Shown piece after piece: positions 17,958 through 28,443 of a stretch of DNA of 64,000 bases. Positions within the stretch are counted from its first letter, which is position 1, and every line of letters begins with the position of its first letter. The stretch lies in contig JAADHF010000042.1 of assembly GCA_013151965.1 (NCBI GenBank), positions 1 through 64,000 on the forward strand, read 5' to 3'. This DNA is from Spirochaetota bacterium (GTDB lineage Bacteria; Spirochaetota; Spirochaetia; SZUA-6). The position numbers and the translations under genes are program-made. The notes under the pieces are model-generated. The model saw nothing but the letters and a program-made list of their open reading frames with translations. It ran no database searches and was not told the DNA's origin.

Positions 17958-19781
17958 ATGTGTGGAATAATTGGTTACTGCGGGCCGAAACAGGCTGTGG
18001 AAGTACTTGTCGAGGGTTTAAAGAGGCTGGAATACAGGGGATATGATTCCGCCGGGATAGCTGTCGGTTTTAAAAACGAGGTTACTGTTATTAAAAAAAA
18101 GGGAAAAATAAAAGACCTGCGGCAGGTAATTCCCGACGGCATCAAAGGGAACTATGGGATCGGCCATACCAGATGGGCGACCCATGGGAGTGTAAATGAT
18201 ATCAATGCACATCCCCATTCCGGCTGTGCCGGGAAAATTGTAATTGCGCATAACGGCATTATAGAAAACTATACGGGATTAAAGGAAATCCTTGAGAAAG
18301 AGGGGCATGTGTTTAAATCGGAAACGGACTCCGAGGTGATTGCCCATCTTATAGAGAAATACTATACAGATGATCTGGAGAAAGCCGTTAAAGAAGCGTT
18401 AAGTATTTTAAAAGGTACCTACGGTATTGTCTGCATAAATCCGGATGAACCGGACAGGATTATCGGCGCCCGAAACGGGTCTCCGCTTGTTCTTGGTGTA
18501 GGCGACGGAGAGATGTTTCTGGCCTCGGATGTTACCGCAATTATTTCTCATACAAAACAGGTTGTGTATTTAGAGGACGGGGAAGTTGTTTCGATCCGGC
18601 CGGATGGTTTTAAGACAACGGACTTAAATGAAAACAGGATAGAGAAGGATGTCGAGTATATATCCTGGGAGCTGGAGGAAATCGAAAAAAACGGATTCAG
18701 CCATTTTATGGAGAAAGAAATACTCGAACAGCCCGAGGCGATAAAAAGAGCTATAAGCGGACGGGTGATAACGGATGTGGCATCGGCACATTTAGGCGGT
18801 CTCGATCTGACCACAAAAGAACTTCTCAATATAGAAAGAGTAAAAATTATAGGTGCCGGTACCTCGTATCATGCTGGTATGGTGGGGGCATATCTTCTGG
18901 AATCCATTGCAAGGATACCCTGTGTGCCGGAAATAGCCTCTGAGCTTAGATACAGGAATCCTATTATCGAAAGAAATACACTGTACTTTGCCATTTCCCA
19001 GTCGGGAGAAACCGCGGATACACTGTATGCCATGCGTGAACTCCAGAGAAAAGGGGCAACCGTACTCGGGGTCTGTAATGTTGTCGGCTCCACAATAGCA
19101 AGAGAATCCGACGGCGGAGTTTATATACATTCCGGTCCGGAAATAGCCGTTGCATCTACAAAGGCCTTTTCCTCCCAGATTACGGTATTTTACCTCTTTG
19201 CCCTGCTGTTAAGCAGAATGAGGGATATGTCCTATGAGCAGGGTATCGATTATATAGATAATCTGCGTTCCATACCTGCAAAGATGGACGAGATATTCCG
19301 GAAAAGAAATGAGATAAAAAAACTTGCAGAGAAATATGCTCATTACAAGGATATGCTCTTCTTAGGCAAAGGCATAAATTACCCTGTTGCCATGGAAGGC
19401 GCACTTAAACTCAAGGAGATTTCGTATATCCATGCGGAGGGTTATACTTCCGCAGAGATAAAGCACGGACCGATAGCTTTGATAAATGAAGAAACCCCGA
19501 GTGTCTTTCTTGTTCCCGATGGAGGATTAAAGGAAAAGGTTATTTCCAATATGAAAGAGGTAAAGGCCAGGGAAGGTAAAATTATTGCAATAACGGTGGA
19601 AGGTGATGACTCTGTCGGAGAAATTGCAGATGATGTCTTTATGATACCGAAAATAAATGAGATATTTTATCCGTTTCTACTTGTGGTTCCCCTTCAGCTG
19701 TTTTCGTATTACTGTGCACTTGAACTCGGCAGAGATGTGGATCAACCGCGGAATCTTGCAAAAAGTGTTACAGTTGAATAG
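17958..19781 (+). CDS. glmS: Glutamine-fructose-6-phosphate aminotransferase (isomerizing)
   Basis: MCGIIGYCGPKQAVEVLVEGLKRLEYRGYDSAG...GIGHTRWATHG; SIS domains; C-terminal PRNLAKSVTVE. Confidence 0.97.
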   Translation: MCGIIGYCGPKQAVEVLVEGLKRLEYRGYDSAGIAVGFKNEVTVIKKKGKIKDLRQVIPDGIKGNYGIGHTRWATHGSVNDINAHPHSGCAGKIVIAHNGIIENYTGLKEILEKEGHVFKSETDSEVIAHLIEKYYTDDLEKAVKEALSILKGTYGIVCINPDEPDRIIGARNGSPLVLGVGDGEMFLASDVTAIISHTKQVVYLEDGEVVSIRPDGFKTTDLNENRIEKDVEYISWELEEIEKNGFSHFMEKEILEQPEAIKRAISGRVITDVASAHLGGLDLTTKELLNIERVKIIGAGTSYHAGMVGAYLLESIARIPCVPEIASELRYRNPIIERNTLYFAISQSGETADTLYAMRELQRKGATVLGVCNVVGSTIARESDGGVYIHSGPEIAVASTKAFSSQITVFYLFALLLSRMRDMSYEQGIDYIDNLRSIPAKMDEIFRKRNEIKKLAEKYAHYKDMLFLGKGINYPVAMEGALKLKEISYIHAEGYTSAEIKHGPIALINEETPSVFLVPDGGLKEKVISNMKEVKAREGKIIAITVEGDDSVGEIADDVFMIPKINEIFYPFLLVVPLQLFSYYCALELGRDVDQPRNLAKSVTVE

Positions 19782-20247
19782 GAAGGAAATAATTTTTCTG
19801 ATCTCTCTTTTTCCTGCAGTCTGTTTTGTGCCGCTTTACGGGGAGAATCAGCTCCCGGCCGATATAGCTATTCTGGAAAAAGGGCCTGCCGGGATAGAGG
19901 GAATAGAACTTTTAGGCCCAAATACAATACCGGGTTTTATGGGAATTTACAGGTTCGATGATCAGAGCCTGACGGTTGTCTATACTGAATATTCTCTGCC
20001 TGTTTCCGGGAAATGGAAGAAGACAAAATGTTCAGGATACATTATATACAGAATCCCGCAGGATGCTTTTACCGCCTGGTATTACAGTGATAAAAAAGGT
20101 TATAGCCTGTTTTTTGAGTTTCCTTTCGGATTTCGTTATTCCTGTGAATTTATTAAAGGTTTTATCGATAAATTTAATATCTTTCTCGGTTTTGTAAAGT
20201 ATAAAACCGATATTCCCTTTCCTGCCATAGTACAGCTTAAGCTTTAA
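19765..20247 (+). CDS. Secreted hypothetical protein (GTG start inside glmS 3' end)
   Basis: Longest ORF 19657..20247; restarting at GTG 19765 gives a signal peptide MLQLNRKEIIFLISLFPAVCFVPLYG. Confidence 0.55.
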   Translation: MLQLNRKEIIFLISLFPAVCFVPLYGENQLPADIAILEKGPAGIEGIELLGPNTIPGFMGIYRFDDQSLTVVYTEYSLPVSGKWKKTKCSGYIIYRIPQDAFTAWYYSDKKGYSLFFEFPFGFRYSCEFIKGFIDKFNIFLGFVKYKTDIPFPAIVQLKL

Positions 20248-20277
20248 AAGTCCTTTTTCTTTACCGATCATTGTACT

Positions 20278-21390
20278 GTGAGATTAAAATATATTACGGT
20301 AATCTGTTTTATCATACTGGTTCCGCCCTTATGGAGCCAGGCGGAGCTGCTGCTTACTCAGAAAGATCTATCTGTCGAACAGAATATAAAGGGGGGTTAT
20401 GACCTCTGGATACGGAAAAAAGATGGTATTGCTTCTGTACTGCTTGCGGAATCCACCAGGGATCCTTCTAAAAAGAACCCTGTTTTTACCCTTAGAGACC
20501 CCGGCTATAATCCTGTAAATGGTAATGAAAAGAGGATACTGAACGGGAAATTCCTTAATAGTAAAACAAAACTGTATTTCCTGGTAGATTCATCACCGGA
20601 GAAATATAAGAAATTCGGAGAAGCCTTTCATATATTTATCCCCTATGTTGTCGTTTACGGTTACCCTTGGAGCAGAACAGGTGAGCTGCAGATTCTGGAT
20701 GGGACGTTTTTAAATCTCAGGACCTTCTCCAGACCATATGCGGATTATTCCGGAGATTTTAAGGATAATCCGTTTGTGCTGCATGTTGTGCAGCACAGGG
20801 TTCTAAAAGATTCGGCCGGAAAATATATGAAAGAAGCTGTGGATAAACTGACAGCCATCGCAGAATCCGCAGGCGGTAAAGCTGTACTCTCCAGGGGTGA
20901 GGATGATATGGTGGATAAAATCGGTGACATTCTGGATGCAGCTCCCGGAAAGACCCTGGATCTTGTGCTGGCTCTTGATACAACCGAAAGTATGTACAAC
21001 GATATGCCTGCTCTAAAAAAAAGGATAATTCCTCTCTTAAGGGAACACACCTCGAAATTTTCATATTTCAGAGTCGGTCTTTTGTTCTATAAGGATTATA
21101 TGGATGAATATCTTGTAAAACCGTTTCCTTTTACCAATAATCTTTCCGTTATTCAGCGTTATATTAACGGTGTCCGTGTTAACGGAGGGAGGGATATTCC
21201 GGAAGCGGTGTTCGAAGCCCTGTACAGTTCTATCCATTCGTATAAATGGAAAGCGGAAAGCCGGCTTATTATCTTGATAGGCGATGCTCCTCCGCATCCG
21301 AAACCGCTTGGAAAAATTACCGCGGATATGGTGTACCGGGATGCCGGCAAATACAGGATAAAGATAAACACCATTATCCTGCCGCAATAA
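20278..21390 (+). CDS. Secreted von Willebrand factor A domain protein
   Basis: Signal peptide; LDLVLALDTTESMYNDMPALKKRI (MIDAS-like), LIILIGDAPPHP. Confidence 0.8.
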   Translation: MRLKYITVICFIILVPPLWSQAELLLTQKDLSVEQNIKGGYDLWIRKKDGIASVLLAESTRDPSKKNPVFTLRDPGYNPVNGNEKRILNGKFLNSKTKLYFLVDSSPEKYKKFGEAFHIFIPYVVVYGYPWSRTGELQILDGTFLNLRTFSRPYADYSGDFKDNPFVLHVVQHRVLKDSAGKYMKEAVDKLTAIAESAGGKAVLSRGEDDMVDKIGDILDAAPGKTLDLVLALDTTESMYNDMPALKKRIIPLLREHTSKFSYFRVGLLFYKDYMDEYLVKPFPFTNNLSVIQRYINGVRVNGGRDIPEAVFEALYSSIHSYKWKAESRLIILIGDAPPHPKPLGKITADMVYRDAGKYRIKINTIILPQ

Positions 21391-21421
21391 TTGATTCGGC
21401 TTAAAAAAAGGTTTTATACTA

Positions 21422-21450
21422 TTGACTAAAAAATAGCAGTCTGATAAATT
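21422..21450 (+). promoter_or_regulatory. Predicted promoter of tRNA-Thr / rpmG-secE-nusG unit
   Basis: TTGACT-N17-TAAATT. Confidence 0.6.
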
Positions 21451-21473
21451 AGGGCACCCTGATTGCTTTTTAT

Positions 21474-21546
21474 GCCTCTGTAGCTCAGTTGGTAGAGCAC
21501 CTCCATGGTAAGGAGGGGGTCATCGGTTCAAATCCGATCGGGGGCT
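21474..21546 (+). tRNA. tRNA-Thr (anticodon GGT)
   Basis: Manual cloverleaf: acceptor GCCTCTG/CGGGGGC, loop ATGGTAA, T-loop TTCAAAT. Confidence 0.95.
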
Positions 21547-21633
21547 TGGAAAAAGAGCAATATTTTTATTGACTTATGTGATATAATTTTATTATACTAT
21601 TTTACTTAGTGAACAAGGAGAAAATACAAGAGC

Positions 21634-21804
21634 ATGGCGAAAGGAAAAGGTGTAGAGTTAATTGCACTTGAATGTACTGTGTGTCATCGGCGGAATTACA
21701 CGACTAAAAAGAACAAACGTAATATACAGGGCAAGCTTGAGTTTAATAAGTACTGCAGGTTCGACAGGAAGCATACACTTCACAGGGAAACCAAGGTTAA
21801 ATAG
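21634..21804 (+). CDS. rpmG: 50S ribosomal protein L33
   Basis: [56 protein letters not shown] (too short for the ORF track). Confidence 0.95.
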   Translation: MAKGKGVELIALECTVCHRRNYTTKKNKRNIQGKLEFNKYCRFDRKHTLHRETKVK

Positions 21805-21812
21805 AAAGACTT

Positions 21813-21887
21813 AGGCCAGTAGCTCCAATTGGCTAGAGCGCCGGTCTCCAAAACCGGATGTTGCAGGTTCAAGTCCTGCCTGGCCTG
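21813..21887 (+). tRNA. tRNA-Trp (anticodon CCA)
   Basis: Acceptor AGGCCAG/CTGGCCT, anticodon loop CTCCAAA, T-loop TTCAAGT. Confidence 0.95.
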
Positions 21888-21911
21888 TAATAGGATGTTC
21901 AGGAGCATACA

Positions 21912-22091
21912 ATGAAAAAAATAATTCTTTTCTTTAAAGAGAGCTATGCAGAGCTCAAAAAAGTTACCTGGCCCAGCAGGGAGGAAGTTGCTTCGTCCAC
22001 GAAAGTAGTGCTGATTTCTATTACACTTATTGCTGCGGCTCTTGGAATTGTTGATTTTCTTCTGTTTAAGGGAATCGATCTTATTTTTTAA
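21912..22091 (+). CDS. secE: Preprotein translocase subunit SecE
   Basis: MKKIILFFKESYAELKKVTWPSREEVASSTKVVLISITLIAAALGIVDFLLFKGIDLIF; between tRNA-Trp and nusG. Confidence 0.95.
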   Translation: MKKIILFFKESYAELKKVTWPSREEVASSTKVVLISITLIAAALGIVDFLLFKGIDLIF

Positions 22092-22109
22092 TCTGGCATC
22101 GGGAAAATT

Positions 22110-22664
22110 ATGGCAAAAGCATGGTATGTTGTTCATACCTATTCGGGATACGAGAATAGGGTAGAGAAACATATAAGAAAACTTATGGAAAGCGGTGCTC
22201 TTCTGGATAGGGTTTTTGATGTAAAAGTACCCTCCGAAGAAGTGGTGGAAGTCCGTGACGGCAAGAAAAAGATCACAACCAAGAAATTCCTGCCCGGCTA
22301 TATTCTTGTGGAAATGGATATACCGGAAAAGGGATGGAAAGAGGTATGTGAAAATATACGTAATATTCCCGGAGTTACCGGGTTTGTCGGTTCGGCGCGT
22401 AATCAGAGGCCGCAGGCTATAACTCAGGATGAAGCAAAGGAAATCCTTCAGAAATCCGGCGCCATAAAGGCCGATAAGGTATTACGGCCGAAGCAGAGCT
22501 TCTCCGTGGGAGAAATGGTGAGGATTGTGGATGGGCCCTTCGGTTCTTTTACGGGGAATATCGAGGAAGTAAATGCGGAAAAGGGCAAGCTCAGGGTGAT
22601 GGTCGGTATATTCGGAAGATCGACACCGGTAGAGCTGGATTTTCTGCAGGTGGAAAAAATATAA
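22110..22664 (+). CDS. nusG: Transcription termination/antitermination protein NusG
   Basis: WYVVHTYSGYENRVEKHI, LPGYILVEMD, GPFGSFTGNIEEVN. Confidence 0.97.
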   Translation: MAKAWYVVHTYSGYENRVEKHIRKLMESGALLDRVFDVKVPSEEVVEVRDGKKKITTKKFLPGYILVEMDIPEKGWKEVCENIRNIPGVTGFVGSARNQRPQAITQDEAKEILQKSGAIKADKVLRPKQSFSVGEMVRIVDGPFGSFTGNIEEVNAEKGKLRVMVGIFGRSTPVELDFLQVEKI

Positions 22665-22723
22665 GCCCATAGTATGGGAGCTTTTCGTATGAAGAGTGTT
22701 AATACCAGACATGGAGAGTAATT

Positions 22724-23158
22724 ATGGCTAAAAAAAAGGTTAAGGCGGTTATTAAACTGCAGGTCCCTGCTAAAAAAGCAACACCTGCTCCTCCGGTAGG
22801 TCCGGCACTTGGACCTCACGGTGTTTCCGCGCCGCAGTTTGTGCAGCAGTTCAATGAGAGAACAAAGAGTGTAGAGGAAGGCCTGCTTATACCTGTTGTT
22901 ATAACAGTATATGCTGATAAAAGTTTTTCCTTTATAACAAAAACACCTCCGGCGGCAGTGCTCATCAGAAAGGCCTGCGGGATAGAGAAGGGTTCATCGG
23001 AACCGAATAAGACAAAGGTTGCTATGCTGAAAAAAGACGATCTTAAGGAAATAGCCGAACAGAAAATGCCCGACTTGAATGCGAATGATATCGAAGCGGC
23101 GATGAAAATTATTGCCGGTACCGCCCGGAGCATGGGCGTTACAGTGGAGGGTGCATAG
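22724..23158 (+). CDS. rplK: 50S ribosomal protein L11
   Basis: [34 protein letters not shown]. Confidence 0.98.
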   Translation: MAKKKVKAVIKLQVPAKKATPAPPVGPALGPHGVSAPQFVQQFNERTKSVEEGLLIPVVITVYADKSFSFITKTPPAAVLIRKACGIEKGSSEPNKTKVAMLKKDDLKEIAEQKMPDLNANDIEAAMKIIAGTARSMGVTVEGA

Positions 23159-23159
23159 T

Positions 23160-23843
23160 ATGAAGCGCGGGAAGAAGTATATCGAGGCTGCAAAAAAATA
23201 TGAAAGGCAGAAGCAATACTCCTTAAAGGAAGCTGTTGCCCTTGTTAAAGAACTGGCCTATGCAAAATTCGATGAGACTGTGGAAGTCGCTTTAAAATTG
23301 AATATCAAGTCGAAACATACAGTAAGAGATACTCTTGTTCTGCCCAACCATTTTGGTGCCGAAAAGAAAATTCTTGTTTTCGCCAAAGGCGATAAGGCCG
23401 AGGAGGCGGAGAAAGCCGGTGCAACTTATGTGGGCGATTCGGACCTGATAGAAAAGATTAAGGGCGGATGGCTCGATTTTGATGTAGCTGTTTCCACTCC
23501 TGATATGATGAAGGATGTCGGCAAATTGGGACCGATTCTCGGGAGAAGAGGTCTAATGCCTAACCCGAAAACACAGACGGTAACCTTTGATATTAAGGGG
23601 GCTATTGCCGAGTTAAAGAAGGGAAGGGTGGAATTCCGTGCGGATAAGACAGGCGTGGTTCATCTTGCCGTAGGGGAAGTATCTATGGAAAATGAAAAAA
23701 TAGAGGAAAATACAAAGACTATTGTGCGGGAAATTAACAGAAAGCGCCCGGGTGATGTAAAAGGCGAATTTGTTAAATCTATTGCTCTGTCCTCTACAAT
23801 GGGTCCTGGCGTTAAAGTATCCGTCAGGGATAAAATGAATTAA
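23160..23843 (+). CDS. rplA: 50S ribosomal protein L1
   Basis: [26 protein letters not shown]; start trimmed from ORF start 23112. Confidence 0.97.
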   Translation: MKRGKKYIEAAKKYERQKQYSLKEAVALVKELAYAKFDETVEVALKLNIKSKHTVRDTLVLPNHFGAEKKILVFAKGDKAEEAEKAGATYVGDSDLIEKIKGGWLDFDVAVSTPDMMKDVGKLGPILGRRGLMPNPKTQTVTFDIKGAIAELKKGRVEFRADKTGVVHLAVGEVSMENEKIEENTKTIVREINRKRPGDVKGEFVKSIALSSTMGPGVKVSVRDKMN

Positions 23844-23859
23844 GGCTGGGGGAAAAAAG

Positions 23860-24393
23860 ATGACGGAAAAGACCAAAAAGGTACAGCAGTATAAAATAGA
23901 AGCTTTGAGTGCAACAAAGGAGCTATTATCATCGTATAATGATCTGATTTTTTCTGATTTCCGCGGGTTAAACGTAGAACAGATAACGGGTCTGCGTTCG
24001 AAACTGCGTGAGAACAATGCGTACTATAAAGTAATAAAGAACAGCTACCTGCGCAGAGCGGCAAAAGAGATGGGTATGCCCGATTTATCCGAAATCTTTA
24101 TAGGTCCCACTGCAGTGACCCTTGTTAATGATGACCCGGGTCCTGCGGCGAAGGTACTGTATGGGTTTACCAGGGATACGACGCTTAAAATAAAGGGTGC
24201 ACTTGTGGAGGGAAAGGTTTTTTCTAAAGCCGAAGTGGAAACGCTTTCGAAACTTCCTTCGCGTGATCAGCTGTATGCCCGGTTAATGGCCACTATAAAT
24301 GCGCCGCTTACGAATCTCATGTATGCTATGAACGGGGTTGTTTTAAAATTAGTGCGTACGCTGCAGGCAGTTGCAGATAGTAAAGAAAATTAA
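23860..24393 (+). CDS. rplJ: 50S ribosomal protein L10
   Basis: FSDFRGLNVEQITGLRSKLRENNAYYKVIKN. Confidence 0.95.
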   Translation: MTEKTKKVQQYKIEALSATKELLSSYNDLIFSDFRGLNVEQITGLRSKLRENNAYYKVIKNSYLRRAAKEMGMPDLSEIFIGPTAVTLVNDDPGPAAKVLYGFTRDTTLKIKGALVEGKVFSKAEVETLSKLPSRDQLYARLMATINAPLTNLMYAMNGVVLKLVRTLQAVADSKEN

Positions 24394-24459
24394 TTACAGT
24401 TTTAGTCTTCCTTGCGGTTGCATGCTATTGCTGTAAAATAAAATCAAGGAGAAGTTAAA

Positions 24460-24843
24460 ATGGCAACACTATCGAAAGATGAAATTCTGGAGGCTATTTC
24501 CGGCATGACGGTTCTGGAGATATCAGAGCTGGTAAAGGCCATGGAAGAGAAATTCGGCGTAACTGCCGCTGCACCTGTAGCAGCAGCGGCGGCTCCCGCA
24601 CAGGGTGCGGGCGAAGCGGAAGAAGAACAGACCGAGTTTACGGTTGTGCTTAAGAGCTTCGGCGACGGCAAAAAAATACCTGTAATTAAAGCGGTAAGAG
24701 CGCTGACGGGGCTCGGCCTTAAAGAGGCAAAAGAGCTTGTGGAAGCAGGTAATAAACCGGTTAAAGAAAATGTCAGCAAAGACGAAGCTGCTAAAATTAA
24801 AGAAAAGATCGAAGCAGCCGGCGGAGTAGTTGAGGTTCAGTAA
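24460..24843 (+). CDS. rplL: 50S ribosomal protein L7/L12
   Basis: [56 protein letters not shown]. Confidence 0.98.
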   Translation: MATLSKDEILEAISGMTVLEISELVKAMEEKFGVTAAAPVAAAAAPAQGAGEAEEEQTEFTVVLKSFGDGKKIPVIKAVRALTGLGLKEAKELVEAGNKPVKENVSKDEAAKIKEKIEAAGGVVEVQ

Positions 24844-24880
24844 AAGCCGATCGTTACAGTTAATTAAAAGACTCATATAT

Positions 24881-24905
24881 CCACCGGAATATACTAATTC
24901 CGGTG
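24881..24905 (+). promoter_or_regulatory. Hairpin in rplL-rpoB intergenic (attenuator or processing site)
   Basis: CCACCGGAAT-ATACT-AATTCCGGTGG region: 10-bp perfect stem, no long T tract. Confidence 0.6.
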
Positions 24906-24930
24906 GGCTGTTGTTTGTCAGGGGGGAAGA

Positions 24931-27900
24931 ATGATTCTTGACAGGTCCAAAGCCATTAAGAGGGTTTACTTTGGCAAACCCTATGAAGACATTATGGAAA
25001 TTCCTAATCTTATAGGTATCCAGTTGTCTTCATACGAAAAATTTTTACAGAGAGAAAAATTAGAAAGCGGAGAACCGCTGGATCGACAGGGGCTGGAAGA
25101 TGTATTCCAGACTATTTTTCCAATAGAAAGCCCCAACGGGGATATGCTGCTGGAGTACAGCCGGTATACTCTCGATGAAAGCGGAGCTAAATTTTCCGAA
25201 AAGGAATGTAAAAAAAAAGGTCTTACCTATGCACTTCCCTTAAAGGCAAGAATCAATCTTGTTTTCTTAAATACGGGTGAAATAAGGCAGAAAGAAATCT
25301 ATATGGGTGATATCCCCCTGATGACAGAAAGGGGGACTTTCGTTGTTAATGGTGCGGAAAGGGTTGTCGTAAGTCAGATTCATCGTTCTCCCGGGGTTAT
25401 CTTCTCTCATGACAAAGGAGTATACTCTTCGCGTATTATTCCTTACAGAGGTTCCTGGCTCGAATTTGAAATAGATCAGAAAAAAGAACTTGTTTATGCA
25501 AAGATAGACAGAAAGAAAAAAATTCTCGGGACTATTTTTTTAAGGGCTCTCGGCTACGATACAAGAGAAAAGATAATACCGCTCTTCTACAGGACAAAGA
25601 TTGTGGAAGTGCTGGAATTAAGAGAGGAAAAAGAAAAACTTGTCGGTAATGTCTTTGCAAAGCCTCTTTATACGGGAGAAGGAGATAACAGGAAGAAGCT
25701 GTATAGAGCGGGGGAGAAGATTCATCCTCATGATATCGATGAACTGCTCCATGCGGGTTTTAAAGAAATAGAGGTTATTGATTTTGATCATGATGATTCC
25801 CTGCATTCAAATATGATTTTAAACTGTTTTGAGAATGAAGAGATAAAGTACGTTAAAGATAATCCGGAAAAGGATGAGCCGAGCAGGGAAGAGGCTCTGT
25901 CCAAGGTTTATTCCATAATAAGGCCGGGCGAACCGATAACGATAGAAAGTGCGGAAAAGGACCTTCAGTCGATGTTTTTTTCGGCAAGAAGGTACGACCT
26001 CGGCAGAGTGGGGCGGTATAAGCTTAATAAGAAATTCAATTATTCCGAAGCTATCGAGGTTCACACTTTAACTCTGGAAGATATAATACAGACAATGAAT
26101 TTCTTAATGAAGGTTTTTGTCGGAGAGGGAAATGTCGATGATATAGACCATCTGGGCAACAGGAGAATACGTCTTGTCGGTGAACTTTTAACGAACCAGT
26201 TAAAAATAGCATTTACACGGATGGAGAGGATCGCCAGGGAGCGTATGTCCATTAAAGAGCTCGATACGATACGCCCTCAGGATTTAATTTCAATTAAACC
26301 GATAGTCGCCTCCTTAAAGGAATTTTTCGGTTCCAGCCAGCTCTCTCAGTTTATGGACCAGGTCAACCCTCTTGCCGAGCTTACCCATAAGCGGAGACTG
26401 AATGCTCTCGGGCCGGGCGGATTGTCGAGGGACCGGGCAGGCTTCGAGGTAAGAGATGTTCACTATACACATTACGGGCGGATGTGTCCCATAGAAACTC
26501 CGGAAGGACCTAATATCGGATTAATTGTTTCTCTTGCAAATTATACCCGTGTTAATGATTATGGTTTTCTGGAAACTCCTTACCGCAAGGTGGTCAAGGG
26601 CAGAGCGACAAGAGAGATAGAGTATCTCTCTGCAATAGATGAAGAGAGATATACGATAGCACAGGCAAATGCACCTATCGATAAGAACGGTAACTTTTTA
26701 GAAAAACTTGTTCCTGTACGTAAGAGCGGGGATTATACGACAAAGGACCCTGAAGACATCCAGTACATGGATGTGTCTCCCAAGCAGGTTATCTCTGTTT
26801 CCGCTTCTTTAATCCCCTTCCTGGAACATGATGATGCAAACAGGGCTCTTATGGGTTCCAATATGCAGCGTCAGGCTGTTCCCCTGCTGCGCCCCGAACC
26901 ACCGCGGGTCGGTACCGGTATGGAGGCTAAAACAGCGTATGATTCCGGGGTACTGGCTATTGCAAAAAGGCCGGGGGTTGTTACGCATGTGACATCGACG
27001 GAAATTCATGTGCTTCCCGACAGCGGCGGAGACCGGAATGTTACGGATATATATGAACTTTTGAAATTTCAAAGAACAAATCAGGATACCTGTTTTAACC
27101 AGAAACCGATTGTTAAAGTCGGTGACAAAATTAAGGCCGGGGCTGTTCTTGCAGACGGTCCAGCTACGTACGAGGGAGAGCTGGCACTGGGAAGGAATGT
27201 GCTTGTTGCGTTTATGCCCTGGAACGGCTACAACTATGAAGATGCCATTCTTATATCGGAAAAGGTAGTACAGGATGATATTTTTACATCCATTCATATA
27301 AAAGAACTTACCATCGAGGTACGGGAGACAAAACTCGGCCCTGAAAAGATAACCAGAGATATCCCGAATACAAATGAACATGCTTTTGAGCATCTGGATG
27401 AAGAGGGGATAATCATGGTGGGTGCCAAGGTTAAATCCGGTTCGATTCTTGTCGGCAAGGTTACTCCGAAGAGCGAAACAAGTTCCACTCCGGAGTTCAG
27501 GCTTCTTAATTCCATATTCGGGGAAAAGGCAAAAGAGGTGCGTGATACCTCTTTAAGAGTGCCCCATGGGATAGACGGCACCGTGATAGATGTTCAGAGG
27601 TTAAAACGTTCCGATGGCGACGACCTTAATCCCGGAGTGGAGGAAGTTGTAAAGGTTATTATAGCAACAAAGAGAAAACTGCAGGAAGGTGATAAAATGT
27701 CCGGACGCCATGGTAATAAAGGAGTTATTTCCCGGGTTCTGCCGGTGGAAGATATGCCCTACATGGAAGACGGCACTCCCGTCGATATTGTACTTAATCC
27801 TCTTGGTGTTCCTTCGAGGATGAACCTCGGACAGATACTGGAGACAGAGCTCGGGTGGGCAGCCCTGAATCTCGATGAATGGTATGCCACACCTGTTTTC

Positions 27901-28434
27901 CAGTCCGCAACAAACGAGATGATAGAGGAAAAACTTAAGAAGGCCGGATTACCGGTTAACTCAAAAACCGTTCTTTACGACGGGCAGAGCGGGGAACCTT
28001 TTGAGAATCCGATTACAGTGGGCAATATATACATGCTTAAACTTCATCATCTTGTGGATGATAAGATGCATGCCCGTTCTACAGGTCCTTACTCCCTTGT
28101 TACACAGCAGCCGCTCGGAGGCAAGGCACAGTTCGGAGGTCAGAGGCTGGGAGAAATGGAAGTGTGGGCATTAGAAGCTTATGGAGCTGCAAATACGCTT
28201 CAGGAACTTTTAACTCTAAAGTCGGATGATATGACCGGGAGAGCAAAGATTTATGAGAGTATAGTCAAGGGTGAAACCACATCGACAGCAGGGCTTCCCG
28301 AGTCATTTAATGTTTTAGTGCAGGAACTTAGAGGGCTTGCACTGGATATAACAATTTATGATGCAAAGGGAAAGAGAATCCCCTTAACAGAACGTGATGA
28401 AGAACTGATAAATCGTCAGGGGACCCGTTTTTAG
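24931..28434 (+). CDS. rpoB: RNA polymerase subunit beta
   Basis: Full-length Rpo[46 protein letters not shown]. Confidence 0.99.
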   Translation: MILDRSKAIKRVYFGKPYEDIMEIPNLIGIQLSSYEKFLQREKLESGEPLDRQGLEDVFQTIFPIESPNGDMLLEYSRYTLDESGAKFSEKECKKKGLTYALPLKARINLVFLNTGEIRQKEIYMGDIPLMTERGTFVVNGAERVVVSQIHRSPGVIFSHDKGVYSSRIIPYRGSWLEFEIDQKKELVYAKIDRKKKILGTIFLRALGYDTREKIIPLFYRTKIVEVLELREEKEKLVGNVFAKPLYTGEGDNRKKLYRAGEKIHPHDIDELLHAGFKEIEVIDFDHDDSLHSNMILNCFENEEIKYVKDNPEKDEPSREEALSKVYSIIRPGEPITIESAEKDLQSMFFSARRYDLGRVGRYKLNKKFNYSEAIEVHTLTLEDIIQTMNFLMKVFVGEGNVDDIDHLGNRRIRLVGELLTNQLKIAFTRMERIARERMSIKELDTIRPQDLISIKPIVASLKEFFGSSQLSQFMDQVNPLAELTHKRRLNALGPGGLSRDRAGFEVRDVHYTHYGRMCPIETPEGPNIGLIVSLANYTRVNDYGFLETPYRKVVKGRATREIEYLSAIDEERYTIAQANAPIDKNGNFLEKLVPVRKSGDYTTKDPEDIQYMDVSPKQVISVSASLIPFLEHDDANRALMGSNMQRQAVPLLRPEPPRVGTGMEAKTAYDSGVLAIAKRPGVVTHVTSTEIHVLPDSGGDRNVTDIYELLKFQRTNQDTCFNQKPIVKVGDKIKAGAVLADGPATYEGELALGRNVLVAFMPWNGYNYEDAILISEKVVQDDIFTSIHIKELTIEVRETKLGPEKITRDIPNTNEHAFEHLDEEGIIMVGAKVKSGSILVGKVTPKSETSSTPEFRLLNSIFGEKAKEVRDTSLRVPHGIDGTVIDVQRLKRSDGDDLNPGVEEVVKVIIATKRKLQEGDKMSGRHGNKGVISRVLPVEDMPYMEDGTPVDIVLNPLGVPSRMNLGQILETELGWAALNLDEWYATPVFQSATNEMIEEKLKKAGLPVNSKTVLYDGQSGEPFENPITVGNIYMLKLHHLVDDKMHARSTGPYSLVTQQPLGGKAQFGGQRLGEMEVWALEAYGAANTLQELLTLKSDDMTGRAKIYESIVKGETTSTAGLPESFNVLVQELRGLALDITIYDAKGKRIPLTERDEELINRQGTRF

Positions 28435-28443
28435 GAGGAAAAA

